In this document: positions 43,990-52,460 of the stretch, piece by piece
How positions within the stretch are numbered: position 1 is the stretch's first letter
How the letters are laid out: every line of letters starts with the position of its first letter
NCBI GenBank assembly: GCA_031216755.1
Contig: JARUHG010000003.1
Location: 124,001-188,000 of the forward strand
DNA: 64,000 nt
Reading direction: 5' to 3'
Origin: Lysobacter arvi
Lineage (GTDB): Bacteria > Pseudomonadota > Gammaproteobacteria > Xanthomonadales > Xanthomonadaceae
Translations under genes and position numbers: made by a program
Notes under the pieces: generated by a model
Databases searched by the model: none
What the model was told of the DNA's origin: nothing
The model's input: only the letters and a program-made list of their open reading frames with translations

Positions 43990-46973
43990 CCGTCTTCCAG
44001 GGTGAACAGGACCGGTATTTCCGCGGCTTCGTCCAGCCCCTGGTTGGGCTGGTAGGTCAGGCCGAGGTTCATCCGCGCGAGTTCCTCTTTGCCGGAGCTA
44101 GCGGGCCGCTGGTAGCGCAGCAGCAGACCGTGCGGGGTGGTGCGTGCTTCGGGCGCGTTGCCGAAGGCGATCACTTCCAATTCGCGCAGTGCTCCGAGCA
44201 AGGGAGGCCGACCTTCACGGGTTGCACTCAGGCCGCCGCTCCAGTTGCTTTGCCCCATCACATATCCGGGGAGCAGCACGGTGAATTCCGCGCTGTCGGT
44301 GTAACCGGCGTTCTCATGCCAGGCGGACTCCGCGCCGGGCCAGCCCAGGACTTCAGCCTGATCGTGATCCAGCAGCAGCGGAGCGAAGCGGGCCTGATAC
44401 CAGCCCTGGATTTCCTCATCCAGATGAATGTAGGGCGGTGGGCGGTCTTCGGCGTCGCGGGGCACTTCGTCTCGTGACTCGCCATCGTCCATGCGATTGC
44501 CGAAGATGCTGCGCGCGGCCCATAGTTCCAACGGTTGATGGTTCTGCGCGTGCCCGCGCGACATCAGCCACAGGCCACCGGCTACCAGAAGCAGCCCGGC
44601 GGCCACCACCCAACCTGCCAACGGAATACCGGCCACGACGGCTGCGCTCGTCGCGCTCCAAGCCAATGCACCTTCAAGTATCGCGGCGCTACCAATAGCT
44701 AATGCCGCTCCACCCCAAAACGTATACCTCGAGGCTTGAGAATTTCCGGCATTCTTCAGGCGAAAGGACTTCTGCCAATCCGTCGCCAAGCCGAAGAGAA
44801 TCCCCGGCCACCCCATCACTCGCCCAAACAACTTGCCTGCAAGGAATCGCGCAACACCGGCACCGAACCCCGCGCCCGGGATCATTCCGGTGGCGCTCAT
44901 CCGCGCTACCGTGGCGACGTGGACCGTGCGTGCGCTGACGGCCATTGTCCCCAATGCACTGATCGTGCCGAAGAGGGCCGAGGCGAAGTTGGTCGCGCCT
45001 TCATGGCTGTATTTCCTGCTGACTTCCAACCAGGCCGAATGCAGGTTGATGATGTTGAAGTACAGCAATCCGGCGTTGAGCGCGCCGGCTCCCTGCACTT
45101 TGCCCAGCGACGCGATGGTCGGTTTGATGCGCAGTGTCTGGGTTTCCACGACGGTCACGGTGCGACTTCCGGTGACGGTCACCGATCTGGTGCGCTCCAT
45201 CTCGGCCATGCCCGCGGCGATGAAGTCATGGACTTCGTCGGACAATGCGTCCGCCCGTGTCAGCTCATCGGTGATGCGATAGCGTGCGCCCAGCAGGCCG
45301 AGGACTTCCTGCGCATTGGCTTCGCGCGCGGCGGCATTGATCCGGCTGCGCAGGCTGGACGCATCCCAACGTGTCTCCCCGCGCATGCGGTGCAGGATGA
45401 CGGTCGTGGTGTTCTGCGCGATCAGGTCGGTGGCGCCGTACACCTCTGGAAACATGCCACCCAGTTTTTCGATCTCGGCACCGGCCGCCTCCAGCAGGCT
45501 GCCCACTGCATCGGCCTTGTCCTTGAATGGGTTGTAAGCGGCCAGCGCGACATACAGCGGGCTGTCCTTGTCGTCGATCCACTGACCCAGACGCTTGAAG
45601 CGCGGGTCCTTGTCGTGTCGGCCTGGCAGCGGCAGGCCCATGCCGTGCATCAGCAGCGCCAGGGATTGTTCCAGCGCGGTCGCGGAGATGCGGTTGTCGC
45701 GGTCGAAGCCCGACAGCGCAGCGGCCAGACTGAGTGGATTACTTCTGTGTTTGCTTTCAGCGGTGGCCAGCCAGGCGTCGTGATCGGCGCAGGCGCGGTC
45801 GATCTGCTGGTAGATCGATTCGAGTTGAAGCATGGCCGCCTCGCGCTGGCGCAGGAAGGCCTCATAGGCGGGCAGGTCCAGGCGCGCGGCCAGACGGGCG
45901 CCTGCGGGCGACAAGCGCTCGTCGATGAGCACGCTGGTGCGCGTGGGACGCGGAGCGCTTCCCTTGACGCGCTGGGCGTCGTAACCCTCCTGGCGCAGGC
46001 GGGTCAGCGCGCCGGCATCGTGGCCGTTTGCCGCCATCATGCTGTCCAGCGTCTGCTCGATCAGCGTGGCGACCAGGTTCTTCCGGTGGAACGTTTCACT
46101 GGCGACATGCAGGTTTTCCACGTCCAGCTTGAGGCAGGAAGGAACGCTCGGTTGGCTGCCGATGCTGCGAGGTTTGGCCACACTGGCGAGGTGCGTGGAA
46201 TTGATGTCCATGGCCTGGTGGCACCGCGCGGCCGCAATCAGTCCCAGATCGAGCGTGACCCCTTCGGCGTCGTTCAGCGCCACTACGGTCGGGACGCGGG
46301 GCCGGTTGCGCCCGTAATCGGCTGCCAGCGCATGGAAGGCGCCGACCCGGGTATGAATTTCGCCATCGGCATGGCTGCTCCAACTCAGGTCCATGCGCCG
46401 ATCGTCGGGCTTGTAGTCCTCCACCCACTGCGTCAAGGCGTCCAGCGGCAGTACGTGTTCCTGCTTCGAGGGCGACGCGTCTCCCGAGACCAGCTCCTTC
46501 ATGTCCAACGGCTGCATGAGGCACCTGCGCACCTTCTTGCGGCTCATCGCCAGCTCGGTGCGCTGGTTGGTCCACAGGTGGGTGCTGTAGCCGATCCACA
46601 CTTCCTGGGCGCACGCATCGGCCCAGACCGTGGTGCGGCGCGCACCTTCCTCGTAGTTGTTCCGCTTGCCGTAGTCCTCCAGGCTGCGATAGGCCAACTC
46701 GCGATAGACGCCAGAGCCGTCGTGCTCGTGAATGACGAGCTTCTCGCCGTCCTTGCCTTTCATGTACACGTAGACATAGCCGGGACGCAGGGCCCGAAGC
46801 GTGTAGGCGGCGTCGTTCAGCGCCGGAAATCCGGTCTCCAGCTTGTGGCCAGAAGGTGCGTACGAGAATGCGGCGCCCATCCTGGGCACAACGGCGTAGC
46901 GCACCGGAATGATCGGAATGCGCGTACTGCACCCAGGGCGCGCGGCCGCCTCGCCTGCCAGAGCCTGGCTCAT
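43977..46973 (-). CDS. VasX-type T6SS membrane effector
   Basis: A 998-residue effector predicted to insert into the membrane of competing cells. The N-terminal VasX-like domain (1 to about 230) has IPIIPVRYAVVPRM, YTLRALRPGYVYVYMKG and RKKVRRCLMQPLDMKEL, typical of BTH_I2691/VasX proteins. A long helical middle follows. Hydrophobic segments occupy about 665-830 (FASALFGTISALGTMAVSA, YTFWGGAALAIGSAAILEGA, AGWVVAAGLLLVAGGLWLM), as in colicin-like pore formers. The last 130 residues are a beta-rich domain (FTVLLPGYVMGQSNWSGG). It follows a DUF4123 adaptor gene with an ATGA overlap, and four DUF6708 proteins follow it. Confidence 0.88.
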   Translation of the reverse strand: MSQALAGEAAARPGCSTRIPIIPVRYAVVPRMGAAFSYAPSGHKLETGFPALNDAAYTLRALRPGYVYVYMKGKDGEKLVIHEHDGSGVYRELAYRSLEDYGKRNNYEEGARRTTVWADACAQEVWIGYSTHLWTNQRTELAMSRKKVRRCLMQPLDMKELVSGDASPSKQEHVLPLDALTQWVEDYKPDDRRMDLSWSSHADGEIHTRVGAFHALAADYGRNRPRVPTVVALNDAEGVTLDLGLIAAARCHQAMDINSTHLASVAKPRSIGSQPSVPSCLKLDVENLHVASETFHRKNLVATLIEQTLDSMMAANGHDAGALTRLRQEGYDAQRVKGSAPRPTRTSVLIDERLSPAGARLAARLDLPAYEAFLRQREAAMLQLESIYQQIDRACADHDAWLATAESKHRSNPLSLAAALSGFDRDNRISATALEQSLALLMHGMGLPLPGRHDKDPRFKRLGQWIDDKDSPLYVALAAYNPFKDKADAVGSLLEAAGAEIEKLGGMFPEVYGATDLIAQNTTTVILHRMRGETRWDASSLRSRINAAAREANAQEVLGLLGARYRITDELTRADALSDEVHDFIAAGMAEMERTRSVTVTGSRTVTVVETQTLRIKPTIASLGKVQGAGALNAGLLYFNIINLHSAWLEVSRKYSHEGATNFASALFGTISALGTMAVSARTVHVATVARMSATGMIPGAGFGAGVARFLAGKLFGRVMGWPGILFGLATDWQKSFRLKNAGNSQASRYTFWGGAALAIGSAAILEGALAWSATSAAVVAGIPLAGWVVAAGLLLVAGGLWLMSRGHAQNHQPLELWAARSIFGNRMDDGESRDEVPRDAEDRPPPYIHLDEEIQGWYQARFAPLLLDHDQAEVLGWPGAESAWHENAGYTDSAEFTVLLPGYVMGQSNWSGGLSATREGRPPLLGALRELEVIAFGNAPEARTTPHGLLLRYQRPASSGKEELARMNLGLTYQPNQGLDEAAEIPVLFTLEDGWLD

Positions 46974-47935
46974 GATTCCTCCTTGTCGGTAGATCCCCCA
47001 TCTGACAACCAGCGCGCCAGGGCGCGCAGGCGATCCTGCGGCGACTCCTCCGTGTGACCCAGGATGCGATGGACGTCAGGGGAATCGAATCTCGGTGCGA
47101 AGTCGCACGCCAGCAGAAAAAGAGCGCGAACGTCTTTTTCCTGCCGGATGTTGACGGCTTGCGCGTAGCGATGGATCCGCTCGGCCAGCGTTTGCGCTTC
47201 GGCGAGCAACTTTTGGTTCCATGCAGGCCGAACGCTCGCTTCGTAAGCAAGCGATAGCAGGAAACGATCGAGGTCGTTGGCTGCGAAGGCCTCCAACTCG
47301 TGCGAGCTCGCCCGAAACCAGCCATCGGCTTGTGGAGGCGCCGCTTCCGGTTCCGCGTTGTCGGCCCGATACCACGTGTGTGCAGGGCCGACATTGGCCC
47401 GCCACACCATGCGTGTAACGGGACCCATCCAGTCAGAATGCCTGTCCGCGTCCAGAGCGTTCAGCCAGCCGGCCAGTTTCGTGGCGTCCCAGTTGAAACG
47501 AGCTGGACCGCTGTCGGGTAGGGTCAGAGTGTTCAGGCTGGCCAAGTGACCCAGCACGTCTTCAAGCGGATATTCGGTGCCCAGCAGCACTCCGCCGTTG
47601 ACGGGTGCCCAGTGTTCGATGAAGTGCGCGAGCAAGGGCGAGGATTCCCCGGGCTCGACAAGCAGCGGGCCGCGTTCGCGCTGGCTATGGAAGCGCCCTC
47701 CCTCCCACAACCAGCGACAGCGGGCAGTCCGATCGATTTGTCGGACCAGTTCCGTTACCGACGGGGCATGCGGAAACTGCGCTGCGTCGGACGGTAATCC
47801 CGGGTAAGCCCAGTCTTCCAAGGCTTGGGTATTCAACAGCAGTAGCGTACTTGGGCAGCCTTCCAACACGGCCACCGTGATGGCGGTGTTGATTGGCACC
47901 GCCCACTCGTTTTCGGTGGACATTGGCGCGCTCAT
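46970..47935 (-). CDS. DUF4123 effector adaptor (Tap/TEC)
   Basis: A 321-residue DUF4123 protein, the family that loads a specific effector onto its VgrG. Family features are the N-terminal strand-rich region (TLLLLNTQALEDWAYPGL), the GRFHSQRERGPLLVEPG block, then HWAPVNGGVLLGTEYPLEDVLGHL (quoted in part: GGVLLGTEYPLEDVL) and RMVWRANVGPAHTWY. It begins ATG 47935 within the ATGA at the vgrG stop, with GGGAGGA upstream, and ends overlapping the effector start. The unit vgrG-DUF4123-effector is the standard arrangement for a VgrG-dependent cargo. Confidence 0.9.
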   Translation of the reverse strand: MSAPMSTENEWAVPINTAITVAVLEGCPSTLLLLNTQALEDWAYPGLPSDAAQFPHAPSVTELVRQIDRTARCRWLWEGGRFHSQRERGPLLVEPGESSPLLAHFIEHWAPVNGGVLLGTEYPLEDVLGHLASLNTLTLPDSGPARFNWDATKLAGWLNALDADRHSDWMGPVTRMVWRANVGPAHTWYRADNAEPEAAPPQADGWFRASSHELEAFAANDLDRFLLSLAYEASVRPAWNQKLLAEAQTLAERIHRYAQAVNIRQEKDVRALFLLACDFAPRFDSPDVHRILGHTEESPQDRLRALARWLSDGGSTDKEES

Positions 47936-50052
47936 CGACGATTCCTCCCGCAGGGGCAATCGCTGAGCGGACATGTGCCGTCCGACCGCATGGCACAGAT
48001 ACGGTCGAGCAGTTTTCCGCTTTGCGGCGAGCCGCCCATTGACAGGGCATTGCCGGCGCCGCCGGTCGCAACCTGTACCGGGCCTTTGAACAGGTGTTCC
48101 AACGCTTCCAAAGTCACGCCGCGGGCATCAAGCGTGATGGTTCCGCCGGGACCGCGGAGCACGAGCTTGTCCGAGGCGCTCAACTCCAGGACCTGCGTGC
48201 GTTGAGTGATCGACTCTCCGGCCTCGACGGCGGCCTTGCCGGCGACCTTGTGCTCGTAGTGCCCTCCGGTCTCGGCCTTTCGATCAGTGGCGGTCTTCTC
48301 GATGCGGACGTTGCCGATGTTCTCGATCAGGTCTTTGGCGATGGTGACCTGGCGGCTTCTTCCAATGTCGATGACGTGATCGCGGCCAAGGGTTTCCTTG
48401 CGGTCCTGGCCGATGCTCAGGGTTTCATCGTTGCCAACCTGTTCCTTGCGGTCGTGGACGATGGATATCGTCTCGTCGTTGCCGACTTCTTCGCTGCGGT
48501 CGTGACCGACCCGGGTCCTCTCGTCGTGTTCGACGACGATGTTCTGGTCCCTCTGCGCGTGGATGAAGATCTCCTCGCGGCCAGCCTCGTCCTCGAAGCG
48601 CAGTTCGTTGAACCCCTCGCCCTTGTGGGTTTGCGTCTTGAACGTGGTGCGGGTCTTGTGGTGCGGCAGTTCGTACGGTGGACGGTTGGCGGCGTGATAG
48701 GCGCGACCCGTGATGACCGGCTGGTCCGGGTCGCCTTCGAGGAACGACACGATCACCTCATGGCCGATGCGCGGCAGCGCCATGAAGCCGTACATCGCGC
48801 CGGCCCAACCTTGGCTTACGCGGATCCAACAGGTGGCGTTCTCGCGCGGACCTTCGCGATCCCAGGGGAACCACACCTGCACGCGTCCGTGTTCGTCGCA
48901 GTGGATTTCCTCGCCCGGCGGGCCGACCACGTGTGCAATCTGCGGGCCGTCCACGACCGGCTGCGGCAATGGCGTGGGCTTCCAGTCGTAGTGCGCCGGC
49001 ACGACAGTGGCGTGATAGCGGTAGTGCGTGCCGTGCTCGGCCCGCGTGCTGTCTTCTTCCTGGCTGGTCGCCTGCTCACCGGAATGACGCATCGCGACGA
49101 CGCGCCAGCGCGTGTTGTGCGCGGCGACCGGGTGGTCGATCAGGTCGAACGCGACCGCGGGAAACAGCCGGGCGTCGTCGCCTTCGATGCGGGCATGTTC
49201 GGCTTCATTGCGCAGGCCCGACAGCTTGCTGCGGGTGAACGGCTTTCCGGCCTCGTCGCGCTTGTAACGGCCGGCGTAGTCGTAGTGCTCGTAGTCGCCC
49301 ACGGCGTCCTCGGCGGCCCAGGCCTTGGCCTCGTGCTGCAGGTCGTAACGCGGGTTGTGGAAGGTGTAGTCGCGCTGCGTCATGCGCGTAGGCGCGAGCT
49401 GTTTGCGGTAGGCGAATCGGGACAGGTGCGGACCGGGCGCGTCGCCGGCCGGCTGTGGCTGATACACCACGGGCACGCCCGCCAGGATCGGCGCGCTGTC
49501 GATCTTGTCGCTCAGCACCATCGTGGTGCGGCCCTCGCCGACTTCGTGCCAGTGGACGATGCCTTCCTCGGTCGCAAGACGATGAAAGAAGTCCGAATCG
49601 CTCTCGCGATACTGGACGCAGTACTCACGCGGCTCGTGGCGAGCCGAGTACGCGGTGCGCGATTCGATCACGCGGTGTTCCTTCAGCAGCGTGGCCAGGA
49701 TCTCGGTGGCATTGACCCCCTGGAAGATGCGACTGTTGTGACGCAGGCGCAGCCGCGCCAGCGGCGACTCGACGCTGGCGCGGTAGCGGGTGCGACGGAA
49801 ACCAGTTTCGTCCTGCTCGAAGGCCGTGACAATGCCGACGATGGTGCGTTCGACGCGCCCGTTGCGTTCAATCGTGAACGTCGCCTCGCAATCCAACAGC
49901 ATCGCAGCGTCAATCACACTGTCGTGACTCGACAACTCCAGTTCCAGCCGGAATGGCTGTGAAACGCCTTCCACCATTTCGAAACGAACGACGTCGAATG
50001 CAGGCGCATCGGGCATGATGAAACGGAAACGAACGTCAGACTGCTGGCTCAT
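47932..50052 (-). CDS. vgrG: VgrG spike protein (effector-linked copy)
   Basis: A 706-residue spike protein. It has the gp27-like N-terminal region (MSQQSDVRFRF, YCVQYRESDSDFFHRLATEEG in part), the gp5 OB fold (HCDEHGRVQVWFPWDRE, GAMYGFMALPRIGHEV) and beta-helix repeats (VGHDRSEEVGNDETISI). It lacks the C-terminal extension of the other copy. Instead it ends in a short Cys-rich tail (CAMRSDGTCPLSDCPCGRNRR), with four Cys that could bind a metal. ATG 50052 is preferred to GTG 50061 because it aligns with the start of the other VgrG. It overlaps the DUF4123 gene. Confidence 0.95.
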   Translation of the reverse strand: MSQQSDVRFRFIMPDAPAFDVVRFEMVEGVSQPFRLELELSSHDSVIDAAMLLDCEATFTIERNGRVERTIVGIVTAFEQDETGFRRTRYRASVESPLARLRLRHNSRIFQGVNATEILATLLKEHRVIESRTAYSARHEPREYCVQYRESDSDFFHRLATEEGIVHWHEVGEGRTTMVLSDKIDSAPILAGVPVVYQPQPAGDAPGPHLSRFAYRKQLAPTRMTQRDYTFHNPRYDLQHEAKAWAAEDAVGDYEHYDYAGRYKRDEAGKPFTRSKLSGLRNEAEHARIEGDDARLFPAVAFDLIDHPVAAHNTRWRVVAMRHSGEQATSQEEDSTRAEHGTHYRYHATVVPAHYDWKPTPLPQPVVDGPQIAHVVGPPGEEIHCDEHGRVQVWFPWDREGPRENATCWIRVSQGWAGAMYGFMALPRIGHEVIVSFLEGDPDQPVITGRAYHAANRPPYELPHHKTRTTFKTQTHKGEGFNELRFEDEAGREEIFIHAQRDQNIVVEHDERTRVGHDRSEEVGNDETISIVHDRKEQVGNDETLSIGQDRKETLGRDHVIDIGRSRQVTIAKDLIENIGNVRIEKTATDRKAETGGHYEHKVAGKAAVEAGESITQRTQVLELSASDKLVLRGPGGTITLDARGVTLEALEHLFKGPVQVATGGAGNALSMGGSPQSGKLLDRICAMRSDGTCPLSDCPCGRNRR

Positions 50053-50106
50053 GCGAGGCACCTCATCCTTTCGTTACACGACTTTTCCATAGCGCTCCAA
50101 CCGCCC

Positions 50107-50814
50107 TCACCAGCGGCATGCCCGACGCTGCTCGGCAATGCGTGCGGACAGACCGTTCGCGTTGAATGTCAGTCCGTCGAGCGCTGGAACGTCGCTGCGC
50201 ATGCGGAGTTGCTCGCCATTGCCGATACGGCGCAACGTTTCGATCGCGACCAGACCGCGGCCGGCGTCGATCACGCGCCCCTGGCCCAGCACCTGCCAGC
50301 GTTGTTCACCTGTCAACGGGCGGCCGTCCAGGTTCAGCGCAATGCGTGCCTGCGCGTCATCGACCGGCTCAGACACGACCAACTGCAAGCGGCTGATCGC
50401 TTCGATGCAACTGATCGCCAGCCATGCGCGTGGCGCCATGTCGGGCGTCGGGATACTGATTACGTAACGGTGATGGCCCTCAGTCCCATCAGCGCCGAAG
50501 TCGCGGGCACGCGCGCGGCGATCATCCACGGCTCGGTCGGCTTCCACCTGTTCGACCAGGTTGACGATGGGCGGAACGGACTCCGCGTCGGCGGTGGTCG
50601 ACGGTGCTTTTACCGGCATCGGTTTCGACGTGAGGGCGGCGACGACTACCGCATCGGTGGTGCCAGCCGCGCGATCGAAGCAAGCCAGGCGATCGGCTGG
50701 ATCGCGCACGACGGTACAGGCCGACAAGGCCTGCACACTCGGTGACGGCGCCCTGGAGCAGGCGCTCACCGCGACGCCCAACATCAGGGGAATGGAAAGC
50801 CAGTGACGCATCAT
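50107..50814 (-). CDS. TagO/VasI-like T6SS lipoprotein
   Basis: A 235-residue predicted lipoprotein with lipobox GVAVSAC (Cys about 19). The domain resembles VasI/TagO proteins found beside T6SS genes: ACTVVRDPADRLACFDRAAG near the N-terminus, RAWLAISCIEAISRLQLVV, LNLDGRPLTGEQRWQV, and MRSDVPALDGLTFNANGLS at the end. The outer-membrane or periplasmic role is not settled; a link to membrane-complex assembly has been proposed for relatives. ATG 50814 forms an ATGA overlap with the activator gene. Confidence 0.8.
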   Translation of the reverse strand: MMRHWLSIPLMLGVAVSACSRAPSPSVQALSACTVVRDPADRLACFDRAAGTTDAVVVAALTSKPMPVKAPSTTADAESVPPIVNLVEQVEADRAVDDRRARARDFGADGTEGHHRYVISIPTPDMAPRAWLAISCIEAISRLQLVVSEPVDDAQARIALNLDGRPLTGEQRWQVLGQGRVIDAGRGLVAIETLRRIGNGEQLRMRSDVPALDGLTFNANGLSARIAEQRRACRW

Positions 50815-52460
50815 CGCGATTCCATGTCGAGGATCTCTGGGGTTGGCGACGCTGGCGCAGATGCCGGGGCGCCGGTGGTGTTCGAGCCATCTACCGCCAA
50901 GACCTTGCATTTGTGCGCCAGAGTGCGGCGCGGAATGCCCAGGCTTTGGGCAGCGCGTTCGCGCGAGCCGCCGTGCTCCGCGAGCCGGCGCAGCAGCAAC
51001 AAGCGTTCGAAAGCCCTGCAAGCACCTGGAAGGTCGTCGGTGCACAGCAACGCTTCGAGAGCGGACAGATTCGACGCCGACGCGATGACGTCGATCGCGG
51101 TGTCGTTCGCCGCCGGGTCGGTCGGCATCAACAGGGACGGAGTGTCGAGCGCACGCAAACAAGCGGCATCGATACGGTGCCCGGCGACAGTGCGCTCGCA
51201 TGCGGCGCTCAGCCATGTCAGCAGTTGCCGCACGTTGCCGGGCAGCGGATGCGTGTGCAGCAGGGCAAGCGCGTCCTCGCTCAGGCCGGCCACGTGCGCC
51301 CCGTGTTCGCGGTTGTGATGTGCTATCGCATGCTCGGCCAGTGGCGCCAGATCAGCACGACGTTCACGGAGCGGTGGCAGGCGCAGCTCCAACTGACGGA
51401 TGCGGTAGTACAGATCGGCGCGGAAGCGGCCGTCCTGGATCATCTTCGGCAACGGCTGGTGCGTGGCGCAGATCAAACGGAAGTCGGAACTTCGCTCCAC
51501 GGTGTCGCCAAGCGGCCGATAGGACTGGGTCTGCAGCACGCGCAACAGGCTGGCCTGCAGTTCCAGCGGCAGATCGCCGATCTCGTCCAGGAACAGCGTG
51601 CCGCCGTTGGCGGCGGCAACCAGCCCCGAACGCGCGCGATCGGCACCGGTAAACGCGCCGCGTACCGAGCCGAACAGCTCGGCGGCCAGCAGTTCACGCG
51701 GCACCGCGGCGCAATTGAGTGCGATGAAGGGTTGCCCCCGTCGGGACGACGCCTGGTGGATCAACCATGCGGCGTGATCCTTGCCGACGCCGGTCTCGCC
51801 CGTGAGCAGCACCGACAGTTTCGAGACGGCCGCGGCGCGGATCTCGGCGCGCACCTGTCTTGCGGCGACGCTGCGCCCGATAAAATTCGCGTTGAGGTCA
51901 TCGCTGGGATCGTGGGCATCGTCCCGCGCCGATGGAGACAGCCTGCCCGTCGCGATGGACGGCGCCGAACCGTCGCGCGCCACTAGTGCCGCGAACAGCT
52001 CGGACAAGGCGCGGCCCAATGGATCGGCACGCCACGCCTGTAGTTCATCAGCATCGCCTGCGAGTAACAGCACGCCGCGTCGTGCCAGCGGCCACGCCAA
52101 CCACGCCGCGCGGGGCGGCAGCCTCGCGCGCAAGGCTTCGAAGCTGGGGCCGATGTCCACCAGTTGCGCCGGCTTGACGATAAAGCATGGCTCGCCGCGC
52201 AACCGCGCGTATACCACCGGATGCTCCAGCTCGGTGCCGTCAACCGGCAGCAGTTCATGCAGCGCCGCGCCGCTCGCGGCGTGCGGCAGCAACGCGTTGC
52301 CGCCAGCCTCGGCGAAGTACGCCACCCCCACGCGGACCGCACCTGGCCACAGCGACGCCAGCGCGTCCAGATAGGACTGCGCTTGCGCGGTGGGTGTCGA
52401 TGCCTCGATCCAACCCTGGACCAGTGCCAAGGCCTGCGCTGGCGACCACCCCCTCTGCAT
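50811..52460 (-). CDS. vasH: Sigma-54-dependent activator, VasH-like
   Basis: Enhancer-binding protein of 549 residues that uses ATP to open sigma-54 promoters. Residues 1-190 form a GAF-like sensory region. The AAA+ domain has Walker A GETGVGKD (221-228), the sigma-54-contacting GAFTGA loop (268-273), Walker B LDEIGD (291-296), and the [17 protein letters not shown] sensor region. A C-terminal Fis-type helix-turn-helix (about 497-520: [16 protein letters not shown]) binds DNA. It overlaps clpV (TAATG) and the downstream lipoprotein gene. The palindromes and consensus promoter before hcp are its likely target. Confidence 0.93.
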   Translation of the reverse strand: MQRGWSPAQALALVQGWIEASTPTAQAQSYLDALASLWPGAVRVGVAYFAEAGGNALLPHAASGAALHELLPVDGTELEHPVVYARLRGEPCFIVKPAQLVDIGPSFEALRARLPPRAAWLAWPLARRGVLLLAGDADELQAWRADPLGRALSELFAALVARDGSAPSIATGRLSPSARDDAHDPSDDLNANFIGRSVAARQVRAEIRAAAVSKLSVLLTGETGVGKDHAAWLIHQASSRRGQPFIALNCAAVPRELLAAELFGSVRGAFTGADRARSGLVAAANGGTLFLDEIGDLPLELQASLLRVLQTQSYRPLGDTVERSSDFRLICATHQPLPKMIQDGRFRADLYYRIRQLELRLPPLRERRADLAPLAEHAIAHHNREHGAHVAGLSEDALALLHTHPLPGNVRQLLTWLSAACERTVAGHRIDAACLRALDTPSLLMPTDPAANDTAIDVIASASNLSALEALLCTDDLPGACRAFERLLLLRRLAEHGGSRERAAQSLGIPRRTLAHKCKVLAVDGSNTTGAPASAPASPTPEILDMESR

